From an uncultured Bacillota bacterium (GTDB taxonomy: Bacteria; Bacillota_I; Bacilli_A; RF39; UBA660): DNA of 15,619 nt. The DNA is taken from assembly GCA_947179265.1 (NCBI GenBank), contig CAMXBB010000011.1:1-15619 (forward strand), in the 5' to 3' direction. The notes under the pieces were generated by a model. The model searched no databases. It was given only the letters and a program-made list of their open reading frames with translations, and was not told where the DNA came from. Below, piece by piece: positions 6,210 to 13,608 of the stretch. The position numbers and the translations under genes are program-made. How positions within the stretch are numbered: position 1 is the stretch's first letter; every line of letters begins with the position of its first letter.

Positions 6210-6469
6210 TGAGCGAAACTAAAAGAACTGAATTAATCGGAAAAGTTGTAAGTGCTACAAATGATAAAACTATAACAGTTTTAGTTGAAACTTATAGAAC
6301 TCATCCTCTTTATCATAAGAGAGTTAAGTATTCTAAAAAATACGCTGCTCATGATGAAAAAAATATTGCGAAAGTAGGAGACACAGTAAGACTATTATCT
6401 ACAAGACCATTATCTAAAACTAAGAGATATGAACTTGTTGAAGTAATAGAAAAAGCTGTAGTTGCTTAA
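6209..6469 (+). CDS. rpsQ: 30S ribosomal protein S17
   Basis: S17 is an OB-fold primary binder of the 16S 5' domain. The 86-residue product has the family core LIGKVVSATNDKTITVLVE, the HPLYHKRVKYSKKYAAHDE segment and the GDTVRLLSTRPLSKTKRYEL segment. AAGGAGG (6193-6199) lies 9 bases before the ATG, which overlaps the L29 stop (TAATG). Confidence 0.96.
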   Translation: MSETKRTELIGKVVSATNDKTITVLVETYRTHPLYHKRVKYSKKYAAHDEKNIAKVGDTVRLLSTRPLSKTKRYELVEVIEKAVVA

Positions 6470-6480
6470 GGAGGGTTATT

Positions 6481-6849
6481 ATGGTACAACAAGAAACTAG
6501 ATTAAAAGTTGCTGATAACTCTGGAGCTCGTGAATTATTAGTAATCAGAGTATTAGGCGGAAGTAAAGTTAAATATGGAAACATTGGAGATGTAGTAGTT
6601 GGTACTGTAAAGAAAGCTATTCCAAATTCAAATGTTAAAAAAGGAAAAGTAGTTAAAGCCGTAATCGTTAGAAGTGTTGAAGGAGTAAGAAGAGCAGATG
6701 GTTCTCATATCAAATTTGAAGACAATGCTTGTGTATTGATCAAAGATGATAAGAGCCCAATCGGAACTCGTGTTCTTGGTCCTGTAGCTAGAGAGCTTCG
6801 TGATAAAGATTTCATGAAGATTGTATCTTTAGCTAGCGAAGTTTTATAG
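6481..6849 (+). CDS. rplN: 50S ribosomal protein L14
   Basis: L14 is at the subunit interface, forms bridges with the 30S subunit, and is the binding site of the silencing factor RsfS in other bacteria. The 122-residue product has standard length and near-consensus sequence: VQQETRLKVADNSGARELL, the VRRADGSHIKFEDNACVLI strand region and the GTRVLGPVARELRDKDFMKIVSLA end. AAGGAGGG (6468-6475) starts at the S17 stop. Confidence 0.97.
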   Translation: MVQQETRLKVADNSGARELLVIRVLGGSKVKYGNIGDVVVGTVKKAIPNSNVKKGKVVKAVIVRSVEGVRRADGSHIKFEDNACVLIKDDKSPIGTRVLGPVARELRDKDFMKIVSLASEVL

Positions 6850-6858
6850 GAGGATATC

Positions 6859-7158
6859 ATGAAGGTAAAAGTTGGAGATAAAGTTAAAGTTCTTGCTGGA
6901 AAAGATAAAGGCAAAGAAGGAACTGTTACAGTTACCCTAAAGAAAAAAGATAAAGTTGTAGTAAGTGGTATCAATGTTGTAAAAAAACATATGAAACCAA
7001 ATGCTATGAATGAAACTGGTGGAATTGTAAGTGTTGAAGCACCAATTCATGTATCTAACGTAAAAGTAATTGAAGAAAAAGCAAAGGCTAAAACTGCTAA
7101 AGTAGAAGAAAAGAAGACTACTAAAAAAACTACTAAAAAAGAAGTAGGTGAAGAATAA
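6859..7158 (+). CDS. rplX: 50S ribosomal protein L24 with altered C-terminus
   Basis: L24 is an assembly initiator of the 50S subunit. The KOW domain (residues 1-69) is normal: KVGDKVKVLAGKDKGKEGTV, INVVKKHMKPN and APIHVSNV. Other L24 proteins then have about 30 residues with a TRVGYK-like and RVAKKSG-like segment. Here residues 70-99 are instead a Lys/Glu/Thr-rich low-complexity tail with repeats of the TTKK type. Total length (99) is close to normal, so the tail replaces family sequence and does not simply add to it. AGGAGG (6848-6853) overlaps the L14 stop. The end overlaps L5 by one base. Confidence 0.95.
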   Translation: MKVKVGDKVKVLAGKDKGKEGTVTVTLKKKDKVVVSGINVVKKHMKPNAMNETGGIVSVEAPIHVSNVKVIEEKAKAKTAKVEEKKTTKKTTKKEVGEE

Positions 7159-7697
7159 TGAATAGTTTAAAAGAAAAATACGATAGTGAAATTAAAAAGG
7201 ACTTAATTGCAAAATTTAATTACACTTCACCAATGCAAGTTCCTAAACTAGAAAAAATTGTTATTAATATCGGAGTAGGAGAAGCAAGCCATGACTCAAA
7301 ATTTATTGAAGCTGCAGCTGCTGATCTTGAAACAATAACGGGTCAAAAACCTGTTATAACTAAAGCTAAGAAATCAATTGCTGGTTTCAAATTAAGAGAA
7401 GGACAAAGTATTGGTACTAAGGTTACTCTAAGAGGAGAAAATATGTATAATTTCATGGAGAAATTAATTCGTGTTGCTCTACCTCGTGTTCGTGACTTTA
7501 GAGGAATTAGTCCAAAAGCATTTGATGGTTTTGGAAACTATACATTAGGTATAAAAGAACAATTAATTTTCCCAGAAATTGATTATGATAAAGTATTAAA
7601 AATAAGAGGAATGGATATCGTTTTTGTAACAACTGCAAAAACTAATGAAGAAGCATATGAATTATTAAAAGGCTTCGGAATGCCATTTAGAAAGTAG
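7158..7697 (+). CDS. rplE: 50S ribosomal protein L5
   Basis: L5 binds 5S rRNA and forms an intersubunit bridge in the central protuberance. The 179-residue product is standard length and has PKLEKIVINIGVGEA, the TGQKPVITKAKKSIAGFKLREG segment, the LRGENMYNFMEKLI helix and the FRGISPKAFDGFGNYTLG signature. The start ATG overlaps the L24 stop (TAATG), with AGGTGA (7146-7151) 6 bases upstream inside L24. Confidence 0.97.
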   Translation: MNSLKEKYDSEIKKDLIAKFNYTSPMQVPKLEKIVINIGVGEASHDSKFIEAAAADLETITGQKPVITKAKKSIAGFKLREGQSIGTKVTLRGENMYNFMEKLIRVALPRVRDFRGISPKAFDGFGNYTLGIKEQLIFPEIDYDKVLKIRGMDIVFVTTAKTNEEAYELLKGFGMPFRK

Positions 7698-7705
7698 GTA
7701 TTTGT

Positions 7706-7891
7706 ATGGCTAAGAAAAGTATGATTATAAAGGCTTCTCGCCCACAAAAATTTAAAGTAAGAGAATATACACGTTGCCAAAGATGTGGAAGACCTCATGG
7801 TGTTTTACGTAAATTTGGTTTATGTCGTATTTGTTTTAGAGAGCTTGCAAATCAAGGACAAATACCTGGCGTTAAAAAGTCAAGTTGGTAG
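7706..7891 (+). CDS. rpsN: 30S ribosomal protein S14, zinc-binding short form
   Basis: This is the short, zinc-containing type of S14 (61 residues; about 100 in the zinc-free type). It is located in the 30S head. Zinc ligands are Cys24, Cys27, Cys40 and Cys43 (CQRC and CRIC). The end NQGQIPGVKKSSW is the family C-terminus. The ribosome binding site is weak (AGTAGGT, 7693-7699), one of the poorest in the operon, so L5 termination 8 bases upstream may supply ribosomes. Confidence 0.97.
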   Translation: MAKKSMIIKASRPQKFKVREYTRCQRCGRPHGVLRKFGLCRICFRELANQGQIPGVKKSSW

Positions 7892-7905
7892 AAAGGAAGT
7901 TAGTT

Positions 7906-8304
7906 ATGGTAGAAGATAAAATAGCTGATATGCTTACAAGAATTCGTAATGCAAATCAAATGAAATATGATACAGTTGATGTATTAGGATCTAAGATGAC
8001 AGTTGAAATAGCTAGAATCTTAAAGGAAGAAGGATACATCTCTGAATACAAATTAACTGAAGCTTCTAATGGTAATACTTTAACATTAAATTTAAAGTAT
8101 ACTGAAGGTAAGAAAGCTAGAGTTATTACTGGACTTAAGAGAATTTCTAAATCTGGTTTAAGAGTTTATGCTAAACATGATGAACTTCCTAGAGTTCTAA
8201 ATGGTTTAGGTATAGCAATTATCTCAACTTCTGAAGGTATTATGACTGATAGAGATGCTAGAAATAAAAAACTAGGAGGAGAAGTACTTGCTTACGTTTG
8301 GTAG
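7906..8304 (+). CDS. rpsH: 30S ribosomal protein S8
   Basis: S8 binds helix 21 of 16S rRNA and, in Escherichia coli, represses the spc operon at L5. The 132-residue product has DKIADMLTRIRNANQM, ILKEEGYI, the KRISKSGLRVY segment and the GIAIISTSEGIMTDRDARNKKLGGEVLAYVW end. The ATG at 7906 is chosen because it gives the family start and has AAAGGAAG (7892-7899) just upstream. An in-frame ATG at 7885 lies inside S14. I did not identify a mimic of the S8 rRNA site near L5. Confidence 0.96.
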   Translation: MVEDKIADMLTRIRNANQMKYDTVDVLGSKMTVEIARILKEEGYISEYKLTEASNGNTLTLNLKYTEGKKARVITGLKRISKSGLRVYAKHDELPRVLNGLGIAIISTSEGIMTDRDARNKKLGGEVLAYVW

Positions 8305-8321
8305 GAAAGGAAATATTAGTT

Positions 8322-8861
8322 ATGAGTAGAATAGGAAATAGAGTACTAACTATTCCTAATGGCGTTAACTGTGAAATAGTAGATAATACTATTAAGGTTA
8401 AAGGTCCAAAAGGAGAGTTATCATATACTTTTGATAAATCAATGACTGTTGTTGTTGAAGATGGGAAATTAAAAATAACAAGAGAAAATGAAACTAAGAG
8501 AGTTAAATCTCTTCATGGAACAACTAATGCTCTTATAGCAAATATGTTAACTGGGGTATCAGTTGGATTCCAAAAAGGATTAGAGGCTGTCGGAGTAGGT
8601 TATAAATTTAGCGTTTCTGGTAAAAAAATAACTGTTAATGCTGGTTACTCTCATCCAGTTGAAGTATCTGTTCCAGAGGGATTATCAGTAGAAGGTGTAT
8701 CTAATACTGAAATCACTATTAGTGGAATTGATAAACAAAAAGTATCTGAATTTGCGGCTAACGTTCGTAAGATTCGTCAACCAGAACCTTATAAAGGTAA
8801 AGGTATACGTTATAAAGGCGAATACGTAAGACGTAAAGAAGGAAAGAAAGCATCTAAATAA
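8322..8861 (+). CDS. rplF: 50S ribosomal protein L6
   Basis: L6 lies by the factor-binding region of the 50S subunit. The 179-residue product has the two-domain family pattern: MSRIGNRVLTIPNGV, the KGPKGELS turn, LEAVGVGYKF and GYSHPV, then the QPEPYKGKGIRYKGEYVRRKEGKK end. The ATG at 8322 gives the family start, with AAAGGAAA about 10 bases upstream. An in-frame ATG at 8298 would overlap S8 and add residues not seen in L6. Confidence 0.97.
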   Translation: MSRIGNRVLTIPNGVNCEIVDNTIKVKGPKGELSYTFDKSMTVVVEDGKLKITRENETKRVKSLHGTTNALIANMLTGVSVGFQKGLEAVGVGYKFSVSGKKITVNAGYSHPVEVSVPEGLSVEGVSNTEITISGIDKQKVSEFAANVRKIRQPEPYKGKGIRYKGEYVRRKEGKKASK

Positions 8862-8879
8862 TAGGTAGGAGGAAAGAAT

Positions 8880-9236
8880 ATGATTAAAAAAGAGTCAACA
8901 AACGTTGCAAGACAAAGAAGACATGCAAGAGTTCGTAATAAAGTTCAAGGAACTAAAGAATGTCCTAGATTAAATGTATTTAGATCTAATTCTCATATTT
9001 TCGCACAAATTATTGATGACGAAAACGGTACTACCTTAGTTAGCTCTTCAAGTGTTGAACTAAAGATTAAAACTGGTGGAAATTCTGAAGGTGCTAAATT
9101 AGTTGGTGCTGATATAGCTAAGAAAGCTTCAAAAGCTGGAATCAAAGCTGTAGTATTTGATAGAGGTGGATACCAATATCATGGACGTGTTGCTGCTTTA
9201 GCAGATGCTGCACGTGAAAATGGATTGGAATTTTAG
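8880..9236 (+). CDS. rplR: 50S ribosomal protein L18
   Basis: L18 binds 5S rRNA in the central protuberance together with L5. The 118-residue product has the basic N-terminus (RQRRHARVRNKVQGT), PRLNVFRSNSHIFAQIIDD, the GGNSEGAKLVGADIAKKA segment and the VVFDRGGYQYHGRVAALADAARENGLEF end. Length is standard. AGGAGG (8867-8872) lies 7 bases before the ATG. Confidence 0.97.
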   Translation: MIKKESTNVARQRRHARVRNKVQGTKECPRLNVFRSNSHIFAQIIDDENGTTLVSSSSVELKIKTGGNSEGAKLVGADIAKKASKAGIKAVVFDRGGYQYHGRVAALADAARENGLEF

Positions 9237-9246
9237 GAGGTAAGTT

Positions 9247-9756
9247 ATGGCAAGAAATGAAAAAGTTGTTGATCCTAAGAAAAAACTTTTAGATGAAAAA
9301 GTTATAAACATCTCTAGAGTAACAAAAGTTACTAAAGGTGGACGTCATTTTAGATTCTCTGCTGCTATGGTAGTAGGTGACGGAAAAGGATTAGTAGGAA
9401 TAGGAACAGGTAAAGCAAACGAAGTACCTGAAGCAATTAAAAAGGGCTTACAAGCTGCTAATAAGAATTTAGTAAGAGTTTCTTTAGTAGATAACAGAAC
9501 TATCCCACATGAAGCTATTGGTGAATGTGGAAGAGCTAGAGTTTTAATTAAACCAGCTCCTAAAGGTACAGGAATTATCGCAGGTGGTGCTGCTCGTGCA
9601 GTATTAGAACTTGCAGGTGTTAAAGATATCGTTGCTAAATCTTTAGGTTCAAATACTAAGGTTAATGTTGCTAAGGCTACATTAGAAGCATTGAAGTCTG
9701 AACGTACAGCAGAACAAATCGCTGAATTACGTGGAAAGAAAGTTGAGGAGTTATAA
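9247..9756 (+). CDS. rpsE: 30S ribosomal protein S5
   Basis: S5 is at the mRNA channel and affects decoding accuracy. The 169-residue product has the RNA-binding double-strand domain with GGRHFRFSAAMVVGDGKG (from residue 31) and the C-terminal domain with APKGTGIIAGGAARAVLELAGV and the SLGSNTKVNVAKATLEAL helix. AGGAGGT (9235-9241) overlaps the L18 stop. The stop lies one base before the L15 start, so the usual L30 gene between S5 and L15 is missing. Confidence 0.97.
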   Translation: MARNEKVVDPKKKLLDEKVINISRVTKVTKGGRHFRFSAAMVVGDGKGLVGIGTGKANEVPEAIKKGLQAANKNLVRVSLVDNRTIPHEAIGECGRARVLIKPAPKGTGIIAGGAARAVLELAGVKDIVAKSLGSNTKVNVAKATLEALKSERTAEQIAELRGKKVEEL

Positions 9757-9757
9757 T

Positions 9758-10198
9758 ATGAAATTAGAAAATTTAAGTAAATCTCCAGAAACTAAAGTAA
9801 GAAAAAGAGTTGGACGTGGACCAGGATCTGGTATGGGTAAGACATCTACTCGTGGTGAGAATGGTCAAAAGTCAAGAAGTGGAGCAAGCATTTCTCCATG
9901 GTTTGAAGGAGGACAAACTCCTTTATATAGAAGAGTTCCTAAAAGAGGATTTAATAATAAGAGATTTGAAACTAAGTACGCTACAATCAATCTATCTGAT
10001 TTAAATAGATTTGAAAATGGTACTGTAGTTACTCCTGAATTATTGAAAGAATTAGGAATTGTAAAAAAACAATTAGCTGGAATCAAAGTTTTAGCTAATG
10101 GTAATTTAGAAAAGAAGGTTACTGTAAGAGCTCATAGATTCTCATCTAAAGCTGTTACTAAGATTGAAGAGCAAGGCGGAACAGCAGAGGTGATTTAA
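9758..10198 (+). CDS. rplO: 50S ribosomal protein L15
   Basis: L15 is a late-assembly 50S protein with a long basic N-terminal extension into rRNA. The 146-residue product has the Gly/Arg-rich N-terminus (KRVGRGPGSGMGKTSTRG, residues 17-33), GQKSRSG, the FEGGQTPLYRRVPKRGFNN segment and the C-terminal globular domain. The ATG at 9758 gives the family start, with GAGGAG (9745-9750) 7 bases upstream inside S5. Upstream in-frame starts lie within S5. Confidence 0.96.
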   Translation: MKLENLSKSPETKVRKRVGRGPGSGMGKTSTRGENGQKSRSGASISPWFEGGQTPLYRRVPKRGFNNKRFETKYATINLSDLNRFENGTVVTPELLKELGIVKKQLAGIKVLANGNLEKKVTVRAHRFSSKAVTKIEEQGGTAEVI

Positions 10199-10199
10199 A

Positions 10200-11468
10200 A
10201 TGTTCAAGAGTCTTAAAGGGTTATTTAATAAGAATAACAAAGATTTGCGAAAAAGAATTTACTTCACACTACTTGTGTTAGCTATGTTCTCATTAGGTAC
10301 TAATATTATGGTACCTGGTGCTAAGCAAATTACACAAAATTTAGGTTTTCTTGATTTGTTAAACTTAATGAGTGGTGGTAGTTTAAAGACTTTTTCAATA
10401 TTTGCGTTAGGTGTTATGCCATATATTACAGCATCAATACTTACACAATTATTACAAATGGATATACTTCCATACTTTAAAGAATTAAAAGATCAAGGAG
10501 CAACTGGTAGACAAAAAATAAATAGAATAAATAGATACTTAGGTATTATATTTGCCTTTATTCAAGGATATATTTATTCAGTTGCTTTTATGGGAGGTTC
10601 TACTATACAAGTAGTTAAGACAACTGTTATTTTAACTGCTGGTACAGCACTACTATTATGGTTGGCTGATCAAATTACTAATAAAGGATTAGGAAATGGT
10701 GTATCGCTATTTATTATGGCTGGTATTGTTAATACTTTACCATCAACATTCATATCTGCATATCAAGAGTTAGTAGTAGCAGATGCATTCTCACAAGCAT
10801 TAGGAATAGGATTATTTGTATTATTTGTAATTGCATATATCCTAATTCTAGTTGGAGTTGTGTACATGCAAATAAGTGAAAGAAGAATTCCAATTCAACA
10901 TACAACAAGAACAGATTCTTCAAGTTCAGCAGAACAATCTTATATACCATTGAAATTGAACTCTGCTAGTGTTATGCCAGTAATATTTGCTAGTGCAATT
11001 ACAACAATTCCTGCAATTGTTGCAACAATTATAAAGAATACAACTGTTGAAGCTTTTGTAAATAAATATATTACTTATACAAGTTTAACTGGTTATATAT
11101 TATATGTAGCTTTAATATTTGTTTTTGGATATGTTTATACTTTGATGGAACTTAATCCAAAAGAGATGAGCGAAAATCTAGATAAGAATAGAAGTTATAT
11201 TCCTGGTATAACTCCAGGAGAAAAAACTGAAAGTTATTTAAGAGGAACTATATCAAGATTAACTGTTGTTGGAAGTTTATTCCTAATAGTTTTAGCATCT
11301 ATTCCAATACTTTTTGGTAAAATACCAAATTTAACAAGCGCCGCTACATTAGGTGGTACTGGATTATTAATAGTAGTTGGTGTTGCTCTTGAAACTTATA
11401 AACAACTTGAAAGTAGTATTGTTTCTCGTAGCTATCAAGGAAGTAGAAAGAGAAGACATAGAAGATGA
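10200..11468 (+). CDS. secY: Protein translocase subunit SecY
   Basis: SecY forms the membrane channel for protein export and membrane insertion, with SecE and SecG as partners and SecA or the ribosome as driver. The 422-residue product has about ten membrane segments. The N-terminal DLRKRI signature, the plug-region GGSLKTFSIFALGVMPYITASI, the QITNKGLGNGVSL motif and the cytosolic loop with SERRIPIQHTTR mark the family. The C-terminus is strongly basic (KRRHRR). GAGGTGAT (10187-10194) is a strong ribosome binding site overlapping the L15 end. The TGA stop overlaps the adk start (ATGA), and its use as a stop argues against TGA reassignment. Confidence 0.97.
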   Translation: MFKSLKGLFNKNNKDLRKRIYFTLLVLAMFSLGTNIMVPGAKQITQNLGFLDLLNLMSGGSLKTFSIFALGVMPYITASILTQLLQMDILPYFKELKDQGATGRQKINRINRYLGIIFAFIQGYIYSVAFMGGSTIQVVKTTVILTAGTALLLWLADQITNKGLGNGVSLFIMAGIVNTLPSTFISAYQELVVADAFSQALGIGLFVLFVIAYILILVGVVYMQISERRIPIQHTTRTDSSSSAEQSYIPLKLNSASVMPVIFASAITTIPAIVATIIKNTTVEAFVNKYITYTSLTGYILYVALIFVFGYVYTLMELNPKEMSENLDKNRSYIPGITPGEKTESYLRGTISRLTVVGSLFLIVLASIPILFGKIPNLTSAATLGGTGLLIVVGVALETYKQLESSIVSRSYQGSRKRRHRR

Positions 11469-12112
11469 AAAATATAATCTTTATTGCCCCACCTGCAGCA
11501 GGTAAGGGAACTCAAAGTGATCTATTAGTAAAAAAATATAATTATGTACATATATCAACTGGTGATTTACTTAGAAGTGAAGTTGCTAGTGGTAGTGATT
11601 TAGGTAATGAATTATCTGATATTATGAAAAGCGGAGCTTTAGTAAGTGATGAGATTGTTACGGAATTATTAAGAAAAAGACTAGATCAAGATGATGCAAG
11701 AAGAGGTTTTATATTAGATGGTTATCCTAGAAATGTTAATCAAGCTAAGGTTTTAGATGAGTTAGCAAAATCTTTAGGTATAACACTAGATGTTGCAATC
11801 TATTTGGATATGCCAGAAGAGACTGCAATGCATAGAGCTCTTGGAAGATTAACTTGTCCACAATGTGGAAAAGGATATAACAAATATGAGAGTGTTATGA
11901 AACCTATTAAAGATAATATTTGTGACGATTGTGGAGTGGAGCTTCAAGGTCGTAGTGATGATAATGAAGAGACATTCAAGGTTAGATTTAATACTTATGT
12001 AGAAAATACTAAGCCTTTACTAGAGTATTATGATAATAAATCTATTTTAAAAACAATCGATAATAGTGGAACTCCAAGTGATACATTTAATAGTATTGAA
12101 AGTGTGATTTAA
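11465..12112 (+). CDS. adk: Adenylate kinase, zinc-binding lid type
   Basis: Adenylate kinase converts ATP and AMP into two ADP in the cytosol. The 215-residue product has the P-loop at 8-16, the AMP-binding STGDLLR (31-37) and DGYPR (85-89), and a long lid with four Cys (131, 134, 153, 156) that should bind one zinc. Conserved Arg in GRL (128), QGR (163) and VRF (174) are present. The P-loop reads APPAAGKGT where GPPGAGKGT is usual, so two Gly are Ala while Gly13, Lys14 and Thr16 remain. The start overlaps the secY stop by 4 bases and the stop overlaps map by one base, a coupled secY-adk-map block known in Bacillota. Confidence 0.96.
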   Translation: MKNIIFIAPPAAGKGTQSDLLVKKYNYVHISTGDLLRSEVASGSDLGNELSDIMKSGALVSDEIVTELLRKRLDQDDARRGFILDGYPRNVNQAKVLDELAKSLGITLDVAIYLDMPEETAMHRALGRLTCPQCGKGYNKYESVMKPIKDNICDDCGVELQGRSDDNEETFKVRFNTYVENTKPLLEYYDNKSILKTIDNSGTPSDTFNSIESVI

Positions 12113-12858
12113 TGATAAATATTTATAGTGATGATGAGATAAAAAAGATTAAAGAATCAGGACATATTACGTATATGTGTCATCAACACATGAAAGAATT
12201 CATTAAACCAGGAGTTACTACAAAATTTCTAGATGATGAAGCAGGTAAATTTATATGTGATAATGGAGGAGTCCCTAGTTGTTTAAATTACGAAGGATTC
12301 CCTCGCAATATCTGCGTTTCTGTAAATGATGAAGTTGTTCATGGTATAGGATCAGATCGAGAATTAAAGGAAGGAGATATCGTTACTTTGGATATCTGTA
12401 CACTTTATAACGGTTATCATTCTGATTCTGCATGGTCTTATCCAGTTGGTAAGATCAATAAAGAAAAAGAACGTTTACTATATCATACTGAAAAAGCGTT
12501 ATATACAGGACTTAAAGAGCTAAAAGCGGGAGTTCCATTAGGAAATGCTTCAGCTAGAATTCAGCAATATGCTGAGAAACATGGCTTAGGTGTTGTTAGA
12601 GAACTTGTAGGACATGGCGTAGGTCATGAATTACATGAAGATCCTGATGTACCTAATTTTGGTAAATATAATACAGGAATAATTCTTAAACCAGGAATGG
12701 TTATTGCCGTAGAGCCAATGCTTACAGCAGGAAAGAGATATGTTGCTGTTCTCGATGATGACTGGACAATCGTAACACAAGATGGTAGTCCAGCAGCACA
12801 TTATGAACATACTGTTGCTATTCGAGAAGATGGTTATGAAATACTTACAGGAGAGTGA
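12112..12858 (+). CDS. map: Methionine aminopeptidase, type I
   Basis: This metalloenzyme removes the N-terminal Met from new proteins after deformylation. The 248-residue product has all five expected metal ligands: Asp94 (TLDIC), Asp105 (HSDSAW), His168 (GHGVGHELHEDP), Glu201 (AVEPM) and Glu232 (YEHTV). It also has the substrate-contacting His77 (HGIG). It has the short type Ia form without an N-terminal extension. There is no strong ribosome binding site, and the TAATG overlap with adk implies reinitiation. It ends in TGA, 4 bases before the infA start. Confidence 0.96.
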   Translation: MINIYSDDEIKKIKESGHITYMCHQHMKEFIKPGVTTKFLDDEAGKFICDNGGVPSCLNYEGFPRNICVSVNDEVVHGIGSDRELKEGDIVTLDICTLYNGYHSDSAWSYPVGKINKEKERLLYHTEKALYTGLKELKAGVPLGNASARIQQYAEKHGLGVVRELVGHGVGHELHEDPDVPNFGKYNTGIILKPGMVIAVEPMLTAGKRYVAVLDDDWTIVTQDGSPAAHYEHTVAIREDGYEILTGE

Positions 12859-12862
12859 GAAA

Positions 12863-13075
12863 GTGGTTAAAGAACAAAAAGTAGAAGTCGAAGGTAAAGT
12901 TATTGATGTAACTCATGATATTTATACCGTTGAGTTAGATAATAAAGTCACTGTAACAGCCCGTGTTTCTGGTAAAATACGACTTAATATGATTCGTATT
13001 TTAGCAGGTGATAGAGTTACAGTAGAAATGTCACCAACTGATTTAACACATGGGAGAATAATATTTAGAAGATAA
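12863..13075 (+). CDS. infA: Translation initiation factor IF-1, GTG start
   Basis: IF-1 is an OB-fold factor that occupies the 30S A-site during initiation. The 70-residue product has the family core VEVEGKVIDV, VTARVSGKIRLNMIRILAGDRVTVEMSPTDL and the GRIIFR end. I chose the GTG at 12863 because AGGAG (12849-12853) lies 9 bases upstream and the length then matches the family. In-frame ATG codons upstream all lie inside map. The usual TRG is THG here. The small KOW-domain gene found between map and infA in some Bacilli is missing. Confidence 0.94.
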   Translation: MVKEQKVEVEGKVIDVTHDIYTVELDNKVTVTARVSGKIRLNMIRILAGDRVTVEMSPTDLTHGRIIFRR

Positions 13076-13087
13076 TGGAGGTTTATT

Positions 13088-13201
13088 ATGAAAGTAAGAG
13101 CATCAGTTAAAAAAATCTGTGCAAAATGCAGAATAATAAAAAGAAAAGGTAAAGTTATGGTTATTTGTGAAAATCCAAAACACAAACAAGTACAAGGCTA
13201 G
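13088..13201 (+). CDS. rpmJ: 50S ribosomal protein L36, zinc-binding form
   Basis: L36 is a very small 50S protein. The 37-residue product begins MKVRASVKKICAKCRIIKRK and ends ICENPKHKQVQG. Zinc ligands Cys11, Cys14, Cys27 and His32 are all present, so this is the C+ form. GGAGG (13077-13081) lies 6 bases before the ATG. Its TAG stop touches the GGAGG of S13. Confidence 0.97.
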   Translation: MKVRASVKKICAKCRIIKRKGKVMVICENPKHKQVQG

Positions 13202-13212
13202 GAGGTTTGAAG

Positions 13213-13587
13213 ATGGCACGTATTAAGAATATAGAATTACCAAAAGATAAAGCTTTATACATTGGTTTAACTGCTATTTATGGAATCGGACAAAGTACTG
13301 CTAAGAAAATTTGTGAAGCAGCTAAAGTTGATCCTGAAATGAAAGTTAGAGATTTAACTAATGAACAAGAAAATGCGATAAGAACTGAAGTAGATAATTA
13401 TGTTGTTGAAGGAGAACTTCGTAGAGAAGTTCAAATGAACATCAAAATGAAAATGGAAATTGGTTCATATCAAGGAAGTAGACATAAAAAAGGTTTACCT
13501 GTACATGGACAAAGTACTAGAAGTAATGCTCGTACAAGAAAAGGTAGAGGTAAAGTTGTTGCTAACAAGAAAAAAGTTGGTAAATAA
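13213..13587 (+). CDS. rpsM: 30S ribosomal protein S13, divergent
   Basis: S13 is in the 30S head, contacts S19, forms bridges to the 50S subunit and sends its tail to the P-site tRNA. The 124-residue product has the fold landmarks IYGIGQSTAKKIC, VEGELRREV and NARTRKG. It departs from other S13 proteins at the start (RIKNIELP where RIAGVDIP is typical) and in the conserved tail (residues 85-104 include SYQGSRHKKGLPVHGQ where SYRGIRHRRGLPVRGQ is typical). The ATG at 13213 gives the family start, 7 bases from GGAGG (13201-13205). A TTG at 13207 is too close to that site. Confidence 0.95.
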   Translation: MARIKNIELPKDKALYIGLTAIYGIGQSTAKKICEAAKVDPEMKVRDLTNEQENAIRTEVDNYVVEGELRREVQMNIKMKMEIGSYQGSRHKKGLPVHGQSTRSNARTRKGRGKVVANKKKVGK

Positions 13588-13608
13588 TTGAGATGGAGGT
13601 TAATGTAA

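Noticed and set aside
9810..10004. Overlapping second-frame protein inside L15
   Set aside because: The L15 frame is fully conserved, and the other frame has no family resemblance and no ribosome binding site.
11466..12858. TGA read as Trp (Mycoplasma-type code)
   Set aside because: secY and map end at TGA exactly where the families end, and Trp in the ribosomal proteins is TGG.
12782..12862. Longer IF-1 starting inside map
   Set aside because: It would overlap map by about 77 bases and add residues foreign to IF-1, while GTG at 12863 has AGGAG at the right distance.
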